DNA of 64,000 nucleotides from Peribacillus cavernae (GTDB taxonomy: Bacteria; Bacillota; Bacilli; Bacillales; DSM-1321): contig NZ_RYZZ01000001.1 of NCBI RefSeq assembly GCF_003989135.1, forward strand, positions 124,001-188,000, in the 5' to 3' direction. Below are positions 37,007 through 45,844 of the stretch, piece by piece (position 1 is the first letter of the stretch; every line of letters begins with the position of its first letter). The position numbers and the translations under genes are program-made. The notes below the pieces were generated by a model, which was given only the letters and a program-made list of their open reading frames with translations, was not told where the DNA came from and searched no databases.

Positions 37007-37257
37007 TATGAATACTGAGGATGTAATCAAACATATGTTACTAAAAGATATTAAAGAAACAGACAGAAGCAAAAACTTTCACCTGCCCTCCGGAAGATAC
37101 AGGCGGAACTTATGGATATTCAATGATTGTTAATCTGCTTGAAGGCAACAGCAATAATGAAGAAATGGATGATTTTAAAGAGAGGTACGGGGATTTTGAC
37201 CCAGATGAATTTGATATTGATTTAATCAATTCCCACCTAAAAAAGGTAAAAGTGTAA
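37007..37257 (+). pseudogene. Remnant of a plasmid pRiA4b ORF-3-like protein
   Basis: In one frame the plus strand reads AKTFTCPPEDTGGTYGYSM, then YGDFDPDEFDIDLINSHLKK and a stop at 37255. This is the C-terminal end of the pRiA4b ORF-3 family, with its CPPED-GG and DFDPxxFD motifs. The ATG at 37007 after GAAAGGAG is in another frame (MNTEDVIKHMLLKDIKE), and the N-terminal domain is missing. These proteins spread on mobile DNA, so this is a trace of past insertion. Confidence 0.78.
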
Positions 37258-37442
37258 CGCGCTACTGATAAAAATAACGTAGTTGTGCTAAATTGGGTCC
37301 AAAAGAGAGGCCTATACTATCCAATGAAGTGGCCTGACACTTATCTACCACTTTAATGAAAAGATCGATGCTTCCTGTTCAAAAGCTGCTCCGAATTGGT
37401 ACAATACGGCCTCGTCAAATGGTTTCCCAAGAAATTTTCCCT

Positions 37443-38456
37443 TTAGGATTGAACTAAATAGTTATAGACTCTCTCTGTGACGGGGACGCCATTTTGGATA
37501 TGTCCTTCTTCCCTTAATTGCTCCGGTTCTCCTGGTACCATAACACGATTAAATCCTTCTGCGGGTTGTACATCATGGATTTCGTCGATCATGCCGTCCA
37601 TGTTCTCCATGAAGATGACTGGATCGGTAAACATCGCAGGATCGATTACGCAATAAAAATGCCCAAGTTTTCGCATCTCGTTGTAATCTCCATACATAGG
37701 TTTAATATGTGGGCCAAAAGCAGAACCGGTCATAATCCCTGATAGTATATCAACAACCATTGCAAGGCCATACCCTTTTGGTCCTCCAAAAGGAAGAAGC
37801 GCTGTCACTTTGTTAGGATCCGTTGACGGTTTTCCGGTTTGGTCCACCCCCCAGTTATTCGGGATTTCTTTGCCGGCTTCACGAGCATGAAGGATTTTAC
37901 CTAAGGCTGCATTACTCGTAGCCATATCCAAAATAACTGGCTGATGCTTCTTTGCTGGAAAACCATATGCAATCGGATTTGTACCAAAATAAGGTTCAGC
38001 CCCACCGAAAGGAACCACCAGTTTATCTGTCTGCGTCATGGCCATGCCGATAAGATTTGCTTCCGCGGCTTGATTGACGAAGTAGGATAAAGCACCACAA
38101 TGACTGCTGTTAATTACGCTGACCATCCCTATCCCATTTTTTTTCGCCAATTCAATCGCATGATCCATTGCATTCTTTGAAATAACATGGCCAAAACCAT
38201 CATCTCCGTCAAAAATGGCCGTCACGGGACCGGTTTCTTTAATAGAGAAGGAAGGATAGGTATTTAATCCACCTTCTATTACACGTTTAACATAGTGTTC
38301 TGTTCGCAAAACTCCATGGGAAGTTACTCCGCGGGCATCTGCATGGACCAGGACATCCGCTACGATATTGGCATGTTCGGAAGGAACTCCGGCTTTCTGT
38401 AATTTTATCGAGCAAAGCTTTTTTAATTTCTCATATGCTACAAGGACATCTCCCAT
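37443..38456 (-). CDS. Ldh family NAD(P)-dependent oxidoreductase, copy 1
   Basis: A malate/L-lactate dehydrogenase-type (Ldh_2 family) enzyme. The fold is unrelated to classical LDH. Members oxidise 2-hydroxy acids or reduce cyclic imines (ureidoglycolate, sulfolactate, diketogulonate, pyrroline-carboxylate). The 337-residue protein has HADARGVTSHGVLR with the catalytic His near 48, INSSHCGAL near 118, TNPIAYGFPA and LPFGGPKGYGLAM near 225. It follows a DapA-type gene by about 95 bp, and the same pair recurs at 56399-58413. Confidence 0.88.
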   Translation of the reverse strand: MGDVLVAYEKLKKLCSIKLQKAGVPSEHANIVADVLVHADARGVTSHGVLRTEHYVKRVIEGGLNTYPSFSIKETGPVTAIFDGDDGFGHVISKNAMDHAIELAKKNGIGMVSVINSSHCGALSYFVNQAAEANLIGMAMTQTDKLVVPFGGAEPYFGTNPIAYGFPAKKHQPVILDMATSNAALGKILHAREAGKEIPNNWGVDQTGKPSTDPNKVTALLPFGGPKGYGLAMVVDILSGIMTGSAFGPHIKPMYGDYNEMRKLGHFYCVIDPAMFTDPVIFMENMDGMIDEIHDVQPAEGFNRVMVPGEPEQLREEGHIQNGVPVTERVYNYLVQS

Positions 38457-38553
38457 GGCTCTCTTCCTCCCTATTTCTTCTGTCTATTGACAGACTTTGA
38501 TACATGCTGTGATCTATTAACGATTTTTGATTTATTAGTGCCCTAACCAATAT

Positions 38554-39477
38554 TTATAAGCTGACACCGGATTTATCGAGCACTTGATTTATGATCTTTT
38601 TCACTTGCGCTTTCTTTTCATCGTTAAGTGGGCGGGCCGGTGCCAAAACATCTTTGGAAACTTCTATTCCCCTCTGACAAAGCGCCTCTTTAACAACACT
38701 TACAAAAGGAGAATCAAGCTTATATAATGTCGGTAACGGCGCCAATTTGCGGTGCAATTCAATCGCTTGCCCATAGTTACCTTGTTTAAAAGCTTGGTAG
38801 ATTCCTGTTGAGAGTTCAGGTGCGAAATTGGCAGTTGCAGGAATTGAACCATCTCCCCCAAGCGATAATGTATTTAATAAGTGATCATCAAATCCAGAAA
38901 ACACGGCAAAATCATTTATTTCAGACTTTACGGTTAGAATCATTTCTCTTGTATGCGCTACTGACTCGACAGTTTCCTTGATCCCGACGATATTTGGATA
39001 TACTCTAGCTAACTTAAGAACAAATTCTGGTGACAAGTCTTGTCCGGTTAATGCTGGGAAGTTATATAAAAGAATCGGCATTTTAACATTTTCAGCAATG
39101 TCAGCATAATGCTGAAAAAGATTTTCATCTGATAACACCCAGTAATACGGATTAATGATAACAACGCCATCAGCTCCTGCCTCTTTTGCATGCAAGCTTA
39201 GTAAGATGGCTTCCTTTGTACTTGTACTTCCCGTGCCGATTAAAACAGGCAAACGCCCATTGACATACTGAATCGCAAATTCGGCGACTTCTTTTCTCAA
39301 TTCCACTGACATTTGACTGAATTCACCACCAGAACCAAGAAAGAACAGCCCATCTACTTTTGAATCAATTAGAAAATCGATCAGATTTTCCATACCCTTT
39401 TCATCCAAACATCCGTCTTTATGTAAAATCGTCGATACTGGTGGAATAATTCCATGAAATTTCGTTATAGTTGACAT
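38554..39477 (-). CDS. DapA-family aldolase/dehydratase, copy 1
   Basis: A class I lyase of the dihydrodipicolinate synthase/N-acetylneuraminate lyase family. In the 307-residue protein the Schiff-base lysine is K167 (VGIKETV) and the catalytic tyrosine Y138 (LLYNFPA). The N-terminal GSGGEF replaces the DapA GTTGE. This is closer to 2-keto-3-deoxy sugar-acid aldolases such as YagE than to lysine biosynthesis; the substrate is not decidable. The ATG at 39477 follows GAGGAGAG. A single-copy promoter region lies upstream; ldh copy 1 follows. Confidence 0.88.
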   Translation of the reverse strand: MSTITKFHGIIPPVSTILHKDGCLDEKGMENLIDFLIDSKVDGLFFLGSGGEFSQMSVELRKEVAEFAIQYVNGRLPVLIGTGSTSTKEAILLSLHAKEAGADGVVIINPYYWVLSDENLFQHYADIAENVKMPILLYNFPALTGQDLSPEFVLKLARVYPNIVGIKETVESVAHTREMILTVKSEINDFAVFSGFDDHLLNTLSLGGDGSIPATANFAPELSTGIYQAFKQGNYGQAIELHRKLAPLPTLYKLDSPFVSVVKEALCQRGIEVSKDVLAPARPLNDEKKAQVKKIINQVLDKSGVSL

Positions 39478-39820
39478 ACCCATCTCTCCTCTGGTTTTAG
39501 TTTTTAGACGATAATATATTCCACAATACGGAACACCATTCCTGTTTGATACTAAAAAATAATATCCTATCTCTTTTTTCATTTCAAAAACAATTTTCTA
39601 GAGCGGTAAGCGTTGTCATTTAAATTCTAAATCTATGATATTACAGACTTTTCACAATTGTCAATCGTAAGGAAGAGCCTGCATCATTAAATTAGTTGCT
39701 AAAAGATCCTTAAAAAACCCTTTTTCCATTGAAAAAGCCATACTTATCTTAAAAGTAAAGAAGCCCCTCCCCAAAATGGGGACAGGGCTTCCTATAATCT
39801 CAATATATCAAGTTTGTTTT
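39478..39820. other. Intergenic region before DapA copy 1
   Basis: There is no convincing gene here. At 39761-39790 a stem (AAGCCC-CTCCCC with GGGGA-CAGGGCTT) followed on the minus strand by a T-containing stretch terminates the IDEAL-domain gene's neighbour side. A sequence ATGACAACGCTTACC (minus, about 39606-39620) resembles a cre site with one or two mismatches. Confidence 0.4.
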
Positions 39821-40024
39821 TCAGTTTAAAGAAAGTTGTTTCAGTTCCTCCGTTAATTGCAGGAATTCATCCTTGTTGCGATTTTGTAAAGACTGGTCGA
39901 TTTCTTTGTGGATTTGCTCTATCCGGAATTCCCGTATCGCTTTATCCAATACCATTTCAGCAAATAAAGAATCGATAATTTTTACGTAAGGTTGTTGTGG
40001 TGCATTAAGCAAATACTTTTTCAT
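39821..40024 (-). CDS. IDEAL-domain protein
   Basis: A 67-residue protein whose C-terminal half is the IDEAL domain, FAEMVLDKAIREFRIEQIHK, then EIDQSLQNRNKDEFLQLTEE. The IDEAL domain occurs at the C-terminus of Bacillus proteins such as YpiB and ComK-pathway helpers, and alone in small proteins; its role is unclear. A terminator follows. Confidence 0.85.
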   Translation of the reverse strand: MKKYLLNAPQQPYVKIIDSLFAEMVLDKAIREFRIEQIHKEIDQSLQNRNKDEFLQLTEELKQLSLN

Positions 40025-40119
40025 TTGAACTCAGCTCCCCTGACCTTTTTTCTATTATATGAAAGGTTGTCTGACTTTTCAAACATTTTTTACTGATATT
40101 AAGGAAATATTATTTTCCA

Positions 40120-41448
40120 TCAGTATACGCTTTGCCTTTGTTTCGTAAACCATAGAGTAATTCCTATTTTTCGACAGATTGTAAAATAGTGCATCAATGA
40201 TAGTAGAACAGCTCCCGTATTCATACCCAAAATGATGCCCACCATATGCAAGGAAGCTTGAGAACCCAAGAAATACATCATTGAAAACGAAATAATATGC
40301 GACCACACCGTATGATAAAACGCGTCTTTAACTAGGCCTACCCCGATTAAATAGGCTTGCATCGGAATCACAAAAAAATGAAACAAGAAATATGGACACA
40401 GTAGTTTCAAGTAAAGCGCAGCTTCCGGGGATGAAAAAAAGAGTGAGGTTAATGGTTCCGCAAAGATATACATAAAAAAGACCGCCGGAATTCCATAAAT
40501 CATCGTCAAAGACATCGATTGCTGCAAGAGATTCCTTAGTTTTTCATGATCCTTTTTCACATAGGCATCCGAAACATTCGGAATCAACATGATCATCAAC
40601 GAATGAGCAATAAAGGCAGGAAAAAAACCGATCGTCATCGCAACTCCTGTCAACACCCCAAAATGTTCAGTTGCTCCGACAGCTCCAAACCCCGCGGCCA
40701 TGAGGGCAGATTGAATTAAGAATGGTTGAATCGCATTTGTTATCGCATGAAATACGCGCAAGCCTGTCGTTGGCAGCGAGACCGCGAGCAGCTTTTCGCG
40801 TGCAAGTTTCCCTGACATATTGGAATTCGAAGCGCTTCTCATTGTTTGCATATGGATGAGAAATAAGCTGACTAGATAAAGAAACACAATTAATTCACTG
40901 CCGATTAATGCACTTAGGGCAATAAGTAATGATGCTTGCTGATCGAAATGAAAATAGTCAAAAATAAGCAGAAGCACTCCAAATTGAACTGCTTTTCTAA
41001 GAAAATTAGAAAAAGCAATTTTCCCCATTTGTTGAACACCCATAAAATATCCCCTAGCAATCGATGAAAATGCAGTAATCGGTATTAAACCAATCAGTAA
41101 CCATTTTACATACGGGTGAAAGCCATTTAAAACGGTTGGAAAAGCTAGAACGATAACCGTTAGTATCAAAATAATCAACACCACAAATGAAGCTAATTTC
41201 AAAGCGTGCTGCAGCAGGCTATAGTGCAGCTCTCGTTTATTTTCAGCAATGAACTTTGAAATCGAAATCGGTAACTCAAGGCTTGCAAATATGAAGACCA
41301 AGAAAATGATGGGCAATATGGACATGTAGAGTCCCATCCCTTCTTCTCCCAGTTCCCTGGCAAGTATCATATTGACAAAAAACTCTACACATTCACTAAA
41401 AAATGCAGCAATAATCAGTAAGGTGGTTCCCCTGAAAAAGGCATTCAT
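40120..41448 (-). CDS. MOP-superfamily polysaccharide flippase (SpoVB/MurJ-like)
   Basis: A 442-residue membrane protein with 12-14 helices. It resembles the polysaccharide transporter branch of the MOP superfamily that flips lipid-linked saccharides (MNAFFRGTTLLIIAAFFSEC, ARELGEEGMGLYMSILP, IARGYFMGVQQM). SpoVB and YtgP are the Bacillus paralogues. GAGTGAG precedes the ATG, and a perfect 10-bp inverted repeat sits just upstream (41459-41482). Role in spore cortex, wall or surface polysaccharide cannot be told apart here. Confidence 0.85.
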   Translation of the reverse strand: MNAFFRGTTLLIIAAFFSECVEFFVNMILARELGEEGMGLYMSILPIIFLVFIFASLELPISISKFIAENKRELHYSLLQHALKLASFVVLIILILTVIVLAFPTVLNGFHPYVKWLLIGLIPITAFSSIARGYFMGVQQMGKIAFSNFLRKAVQFGVLLLIFDYFHFDQQASLLIALSALIGSELIVFLYLVSLFLIHMQTMRSASNSNMSGKLAREKLLAVSLPTTGLRVFHAITNAIQPFLIQSALMAAGFGAVGATEHFGVLTGVAMTIGFFPAFIAHSLMIMLIPNVSDAYVKKDHEKLRNLLQQSMSLTMIYGIPAVFFMYIFAEPLTSLFFSSPEAALYLKLLCPYFLFHFFVIPMQAYLIGVGLVKDAFYHTVWSHIISFSMMYFLGSQASLHMVGIILGMNTGAVLLSLMHYFTICRKIGITLWFTKQRQSVY

Positions 41449-41458
41449 GCTGGCTCAC

Positions 41459-41482
41459 TCCTAATAAATCTTTTTATTAGGA
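41459..41482. promoter_or_regulatory. Perfect inverted repeat before the flippase gene
   Basis: TCCTAATAAA (41459-41468) and TTTATTAGGA (41473-41482) pair perfectly around TCTT, ending about 11 bp before the flippase start codon on the minus strand. It could be an operator or an mRNA hairpin near the ribosome binding site. Confidence 0.4.
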
Positions 41483-41530
41483 TATGAGACAAGCAAAAGG
41501 ATTATTTTACATTTTAAAGACGGTTAGAAA

Positions 41531-41857
41531 TTGATGGGATGGATAGTTTTAAAACGGAAACCTGTGCGCGCTTATAATAAAGACCGGGTTCGTGAAATCT
41601 GCATGACGCACCTTAACCAACAGCTTCAAGCCAAAAAACCGGCTCTCATTCTTTGTTTGGGGAATGTCGCAGTCCAATCGTTTTTCCAAAACCCCGATGC
41701 TGAGGTGAAGACATTGCGTGGTGTGTGGCATGAGGTCAATGGTTTTCCAACGGCTGTAGCTTACCATCCATTGGCCGTTAGGAGGCGTCCCAATCTGCGT
41801 TCATATTTTATGGAAGATTGGGACCAGATTGCCGAGCGCTATCACAATGGAATCTGA
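41531..41857 (+). pseudogene. C-terminal part of a family-4 uracil-DNA glycosylase
   Basis: The 108-codon frame reads VLKRKPVRAYNKDRVREICM, LILCLGNVAVQSFF and YHPLAVRRRPNLRSYFMEDW. This is the C-terminal half of the type 4 uracil-DNA glycosylases, with the LGN and HP-LAVRRRPNLR blocks. The N-terminal half with the catalytic GEGPG-type motif and the first Fe-S cysteines is missing, and the frame begins without a proper signal. It should be inactive, and its other half is not in the window. Confidence 0.75.
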
Positions 41858-42019
41858 CAAGAGCATTGGATCAGTGTTGCCATCTGGAACTACTTTCCTA
41901 ATTATTAGGGAAATAAGGCTTATTCACATCTATTGATTTCATGGTAAAATTATGGTAGTAGTTGGGTTAAATACTCCGTCTTTTCGTTTACAAAATATGA
42001 ACAAGCGGAGGGTAAACTG

Positions 42020-42295
42020 ATGAGACCACAATTTAATTTTATGTCTACTGCGTCCATCTTTGCTAAAACCGCGAAAAAGAAGCCAAGGGATTCAAAGGTT
42101 AAGCCTCGAAAGCCGGAATCAAAGAAGAAAAAAGATATGAACAATACGCAGATGCTTAGCCAAAGTGTCCTGAACTTTGCAAAGGCTGCGTTTGTGATTG
42201 TCTTGACAGTTGTTTTTATTGTACTTGCCTGTTTAGGCAAGGTTGATACAGATTTTTACAACACGTTGGTGGGCTCATTCTCACCGTTTCTTTAA
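42020..42295 (+). CDS. Hypothetical membrane protein with a basic N-terminus
   Basis: A 91-residue protein: a lysine-rich segment (AKKKPRDSKVKPRKPESKKK) followed by one hydrophobic helix (FAKAAFVIVLTVVFIVLACL). GCGGAGGGTAAACTG precedes the ATG. The basic stretch would keep the N-terminus inside the cell. I recognise no family. Confidence 0.6.
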   Translation: MRPQFNFMSTASIFAKTAKKKPRDSKVKPRKPESKKKKDMNNTQMLSQSVLNFAKAAFVIVLTVVFIVLACLGKVDTDFYNTLVGSFSPFL

Positions 42296-42850
42296 AAGGT
42301 CTTTGATTAACCTACTAACTATTAGCTATTAGCTTGTTGGAATATGCTTGATTTTTGGGTTTTGGAGAACCCGCAAATCAAATCCTTCGACCCAACGAAC
42401 GAAAAGATGATGGGTATTTGCATATGAGGACAGCGAAATCTTATAGGTAAATAATCAAAGAAAAGGGAAGTGCCCCGCCAGGCGCTTCCTTTTTTCTTTG
42501 CGGATATAAAATTCAAAGCATTTTTTTGCTTTTTTGTGGGTATAGGTTCTCCCCCAAAACATGTAAACGTTCAATTGATTTTTAATCGAATCCAGCGATA
42601 AAAATCAATTTGCACGGTCCGCAGGTCTCGTGTGAACATAACTCCCGGATGCATGAGAACAGCTTCTGGGCAAAAGTCATGAGAACTTCCACATTTAATT
42701 TTATAAATAGTCTACTTTAATTATTATAGCACCGGCGTTAAGATTGTAAACCGGTTATAAGCCTGTTTGTTCATAAGTTATCAATTTGTAATATTGTGTT
42801 CGGAACATATGATTGGGTGTTAGGAAAATAAAGCCCTGGTGAAAATTATC
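42296..42850. other. 555-bp gap with hairpins, no clear gene
   Basis: A plus-strand hairpin with GGAAG/CTTCC arms and T6 at about 42464-42496 looks like a terminator far from any gene. ATTGATTTTTAATCG (about 42575-42589) pairs with CGATAAAAATCAAT (to about 42610). A third repeat, GTTAGGA (42819-42825) with TCCTAAC (42849-42855), overlaps the stop of the next gene. The stretch may be what remains of a deleted gene. Confidence 0.45.
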
Positions 42851-43228
42851 CTAACCTATTTTTCCATCAACATCTGAAGTATCTACGTTATCTCCAAACC
42901 AACTACTCAATTTCAATCTGGCTTTTTCTTTTATTTCTTCGTCAATATACATAGCAACCTGAAATAATGCGATTCCTAATGCCCCTAAATCATCGGCATA
43001 CCCTACTCCAACTGCGAAATCAGGAATTAAATCCAAGGGGAGAATGAAATACCCCAGCGCTCCAATAATTGTCGCCTTGGTCTTTGCAGGGACTTCCGGC
43101 TTTTGAAGGGTATAATACAAGAGCAATACAGCATAAACCACAGAGGAACCTGCTTTTTTAGCATATTTTTTAAGCTTATCCCAAAACTTAGAGTCAGAGT
43201 AATACTTCCCTGTTTCCTTCGCTTTCAT
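42851..43228 (-). CDS. DUF1232 (YkvA family) membrane protein
   Basis: A 125-residue protein with the DUF1232 core: KTKATIIGALGYFILPLDLIPD then VGYADDLGALGIAL, the L-P-x-D-x-I-P-D motif of the YkvA family. Two hydrophobic segments flank it. The function is unknown. A small cysteine-rich frame lies immediately upstream on the same strand. Confidence 0.88.
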   Translation of the reverse strand: MKAKETGKYYSDSKFWDKLKKYAKKAGSSVVYAVLLLYYTLQKPEVPAKTKATIIGALGYFILPLDLIPDFAVGVGYADDLGALGIALFQVAMYIDEEIKEKARLKLSSWFGDNVDTSDVDGKIG

Positions 43229-43269
43229 CGTTTCCAGGTTGAATTCGTCATTCCCTTTCTCGATAAAGA

Positions 43270-43413
43270 TTACCCCCTTTTGCTTATTCTACTTTTCATT
43301 TTAATAGAACTCACCATAAAATGGAACCTGCATGTACGGCATTGCTGATTAAAATGTCCGTCAATCCGTTTACAATAACCTGCTCTATCTCCACCTGTCA
43401 TTATTTCATTCAT
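43270..43413 (-). CDS. Possible small cysteine-rich protein or 3' gene remnant
   Basis: The frame from the ATG at 43413 reads MNEIMTGGDRAGYCKRIDGH, then CRTCRFHFMVSSIK. It has C14, C25 and C28 and several histidines, a possible metal site. It stays open upstream of the ATG (VYQCVEI), so it may be the end of a longer, lost gene. The ribosome binding site is weak (TGGAAA). Low confidence. Confidence 0.25.
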   Translation of the reverse strand: MNEIMTGGDRAGYCKRIDGHFNQQCRTCRFHFMVSSIKMKSRISKRG

Positions 43414-43544
43414 GATTTCCACGCATTGGTAAACGCTATCTATTAATAAGTTTTATTTATCCTGCCAAGCAATCTGTTGGAAACATCTAGATAGCTATTA
43501 TATAGTAAATCGAGAAACTTACTAAGAATTAGGAGGAAAGCAAA

Positions 43545-44747
43545 GTGAAACTGTCTACAAAGATCCTTGTAGGCCTTTTGTTAGGCATACTGTTTGGCGC
43601 GCTCCTTAACAAAGTTTTCCCTGAGTTGGTCGACCCAATGGATCGTTACGTCTTGTCTCCTGTTGGGGAAGCGTTTATTCGAATTATTCAATTTATTGTA
43701 GTCCCCGTGGTTTTCACCTCCCTGATTATTGGTCTAACGAGTTTGCAGGGAACTGGAAAAATTGGCCGATACGCAGGGAAGCTAATCCCATTATATATTG
43801 CTACGAGCTGCATGGCACTGGCCATTGGTATGTTCATGGCAGTGGTGTTGGAGCCAGGTAAGGGCGTGTCCATTTCCGAAACAGGAGAAACGCCTGGTAA
43901 AGTGGAGAAGAACCAATCGCTAATTGATTGGTTGGTCAGCATTGTGCCAACTAATCCGTTTGAGGCATTAAGCACCGCTAACCTGCTTCAAGTGATTATT
44001 TCCGCGATTATTATCGGTGTGGCGATGAATCTTGTCAAAGAAAAAACGAAGCCTTTTTTGGCTCTTATTGAAAGCTTTTATGCCATTATTGAAAAGGTGC
44101 TCGAGATTATTTTAAAAGCTGCACCGATCGGCGTCTTTGCCTTAATTGCATCGGTGATCGCAACGCAAGGGTTTGATACGGTTATTAAATTACTGTGGTA
44201 TGTGCTTGGCTTAATAGCAGCGATTTTGCTTATGGCCGTGTTTTATTACTTGTTCCTGCTTGTTGTCAAGGCAAAGCCGAATCATTTCTTTATCAGCTTT
44301 TTACCGGCTTTCTCACTTGCATTCGGAACCGCCAGTTCGAACGCGGCACTTCCCGTTGCCATGGATAACGCTCAAAATAATTACGGGATGAAACGGGATA
44401 TAACTAGCTTTGCACTGCCGTTTGGCACTGCGGTGAAAAGAGACGGCGCCGGAATTCTGCAGGGCTTCAACGCGCTGTTTATTGCCCAACTTTTTGATGT
44501 ACCGATTACTGCATCCTTAATAATAGCAATTTTCGTCAGCGCTCTGCTTGTGTCATTCAGTACTGCCGGTGTGCCAGGAGCGGGTATTATCATGATGACG
44601 ACCGTCCTGTCTGCAGCAGGGCTTCCCCTTGAAGGAGTCGCGATTGTCGCAGGGGTTGATCGGTTGACGGACGGTTTCCGCACAGCTTTGAATATGGTCG
44701 GAAATACGGCCAATGCCGCAATCGTCAACAAATGGGAACGATCATAA
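43545..44747 (+). CDS. Dicarboxylate/amino acid:cation symporter (SLC1/DAACS)
   Basis: A Na+- or H+-coupled importer of glutamate, aspartate, C4-dicarboxylates or cystine. The 400-residue protein has eight helices and two hairpin loops. HP1 carries the serine-containing FGTASSNAALP near 265, followed by ALPFGTAVKRDGAG (helix 7) and the HP2 region STAGVPGAG. The C-terminus has DRLTDGFRTALNMVGN with substrate-binding residues. AGGAGG precedes the ATG, and a strong terminator follows. A single gene; substrate unresolved. Confidence 0.93.
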   Translation: MKLSTKILVGLLLGILFGALLNKVFPELVDPMDRYVLSPVGEAFIRIIQFIVVPVVFTSLIIGLTSLQGTGKIGRYAGKLIPLYIATSCMALAIGMFMAVVLEPGKGVSISETGETPGKVEKNQSLIDWLVSIVPTNPFEALSTANLLQVIISAIIIGVAMNLVKEKTKPFLALIESFYAIIEKVLEIILKAAPIGVFALIASVIATQGFDTVIKLLWYVLGLIAAILLMAVFYYLFLLVVKAKPNHFFISFLPAFSLAFGTASSNAALPVAMDNAQNNYGMKRDITSFALPFGTAVKRDGAGILQGFNALFIAQLFDVPITASLIIAIFVSALLVSFSTAGVPGAGIIMMTTVLSAAGLPLEGVAIVAGVDRLTDGFRTALNMVGNTANAAIVNKWERS

Positions 44748-44840
44748 GAGAATAGCTTATTGGTACCGGCTTACTTTTGATAGTGTCATTTCAGCTGTGC
44801 TCTACCCAGTTCCCCTTTGCAACATAATTTTTTCCTTTAT

Positions 44841-44877
44841 AAAAATAGGCTGGTGTGAAAGGCACCAGCCTATTTTT
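44841..44877 (+). terminator. Terminator of the SLC1 symporter gene
   Basis: A 15-bp perfect stem (44841-44855 with 44863-44877) around TGAAAGG ends in TATTTTT. Confidence 0.93.
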
Positions 44878-45034
44878 GTTGATTTATTGTAGTTTCTTTG
44901 GGTCCCAAATAAGCTTACTCCTCTGGAAAATTGTTTCAGAGACTACTGTCAAAAACGATGGACATGAAACTTCCATGCCTAAACAAGGCTATTCTATACT
45001 TTTAGATAAACGATCCTACTTCTGCTAAAATGAT

Positions 45035-45769
45035 TTATACGATACCAGTCAGCATATAAACACCGATGATAAAGAAGGCAGCCACTGTTTTAATGATCGT
45101 TATCACAAAGATATCTTTATAGGCTTGACGATGGGTTAATCCGGTTACCGCAAGCAAAGTGATGACAGCGCCATTATGCGGCAAGGTATCCATCCCGCCG
45201 GCAGCCATCGCCATGACACGATGCATGACCTCCAATGGGATATCGAATGCATTGGCCGCTTCAATATATTTCTCCGCCATTACACCTAACACAATACTCA
45301 TTCCACCAGATCCGGAACCGGTAATCCCTGACAGAACATTAGTGATCACCGCCCCATTGACTAATGGGTTGGAAAAGGTATTTGAAAGGGAGTTCTGAAT
45401 GACAGTAAAGCCAGGCAGGGCGGCAATAACTCCTCCGAAGCCATACTCGGCTGCCGTGTTCATCGTGGCAAGCAAGGCACCGCTTATCCCTACATTCATG
45501 CTCGCTTGAAAATTGGTTTTTACCGCTTGGAAGTTCAGCGAAATCGCGATTAGAATACCTACGAGAAGGGCCATTTCTACGGACCAAATCGCTAGCATCT
45601 GCCCCATGTTAACGCTTCCATAATCTTTCAAACCAATGGCGGCGAAATCAAATCCATTTTCATACCATTGAGGAAGGTACGTGGTAAAAAATTTGTTCAT
45701 GACACCGACCAAGACGAGTGGAAGGAAGGCAAGCCAATCCTTTGCATCGATCGCTTCTCCTGAATGATC
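45035..45769 (-). pseudogene. C-terminal half of a GntP-family permease
   Basis: The frame matches the second half of GntP (gluconate/organic-acid permeases): LATMNTAAEYGFGG, VLSGITGSGSGGMSIVLGVM, MAAGGMDTLPHNGAVITLL. Full members have about 450 residues; only about 240 are readable here. In-frame codons continue upstream (KDWLAFLPLVLVG) to a TAG at about 45767-45769, with no proper start. The N-terminal half has been deleted up to the terminator of the aldehyde dehydrogenase gene. An ATG at 45712 could yield a fragment, but a working transporter is unlikely. Confidence 0.82.
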
Positions 45770-45791
45770 TGTTTTCTAGATTCATAGATGA

Positions 45792-45826
45792 AATAGAGTC
45801 CCCGCCATACAGACGGGGATTCTATT
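45792..45826 (-). terminator. Terminator of the aldehyde dehydrogenase gene
   Basis: AATAGA-GTCCCCG (45792-45804) pairs with CGGGGAT-TCTATT (45814-45826) with one wobble, just past the stop codon. Confidence 0.8.
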
Positions 45827-45844
45827 TTAGATAGAATTAAATTA

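Noticed and set aside
39605-39621. cre-like site before DapA copy 1
   Set aside because: It deviates at one or two conserved positions and its distance from the start is over 120 bp; mentioned only in the intergenic note.
42322-42516. 64-codon minus-strand frame
   Set aside because: It covers a terminator-like hairpin, has no ribosome binding site and no recognisable pattern.
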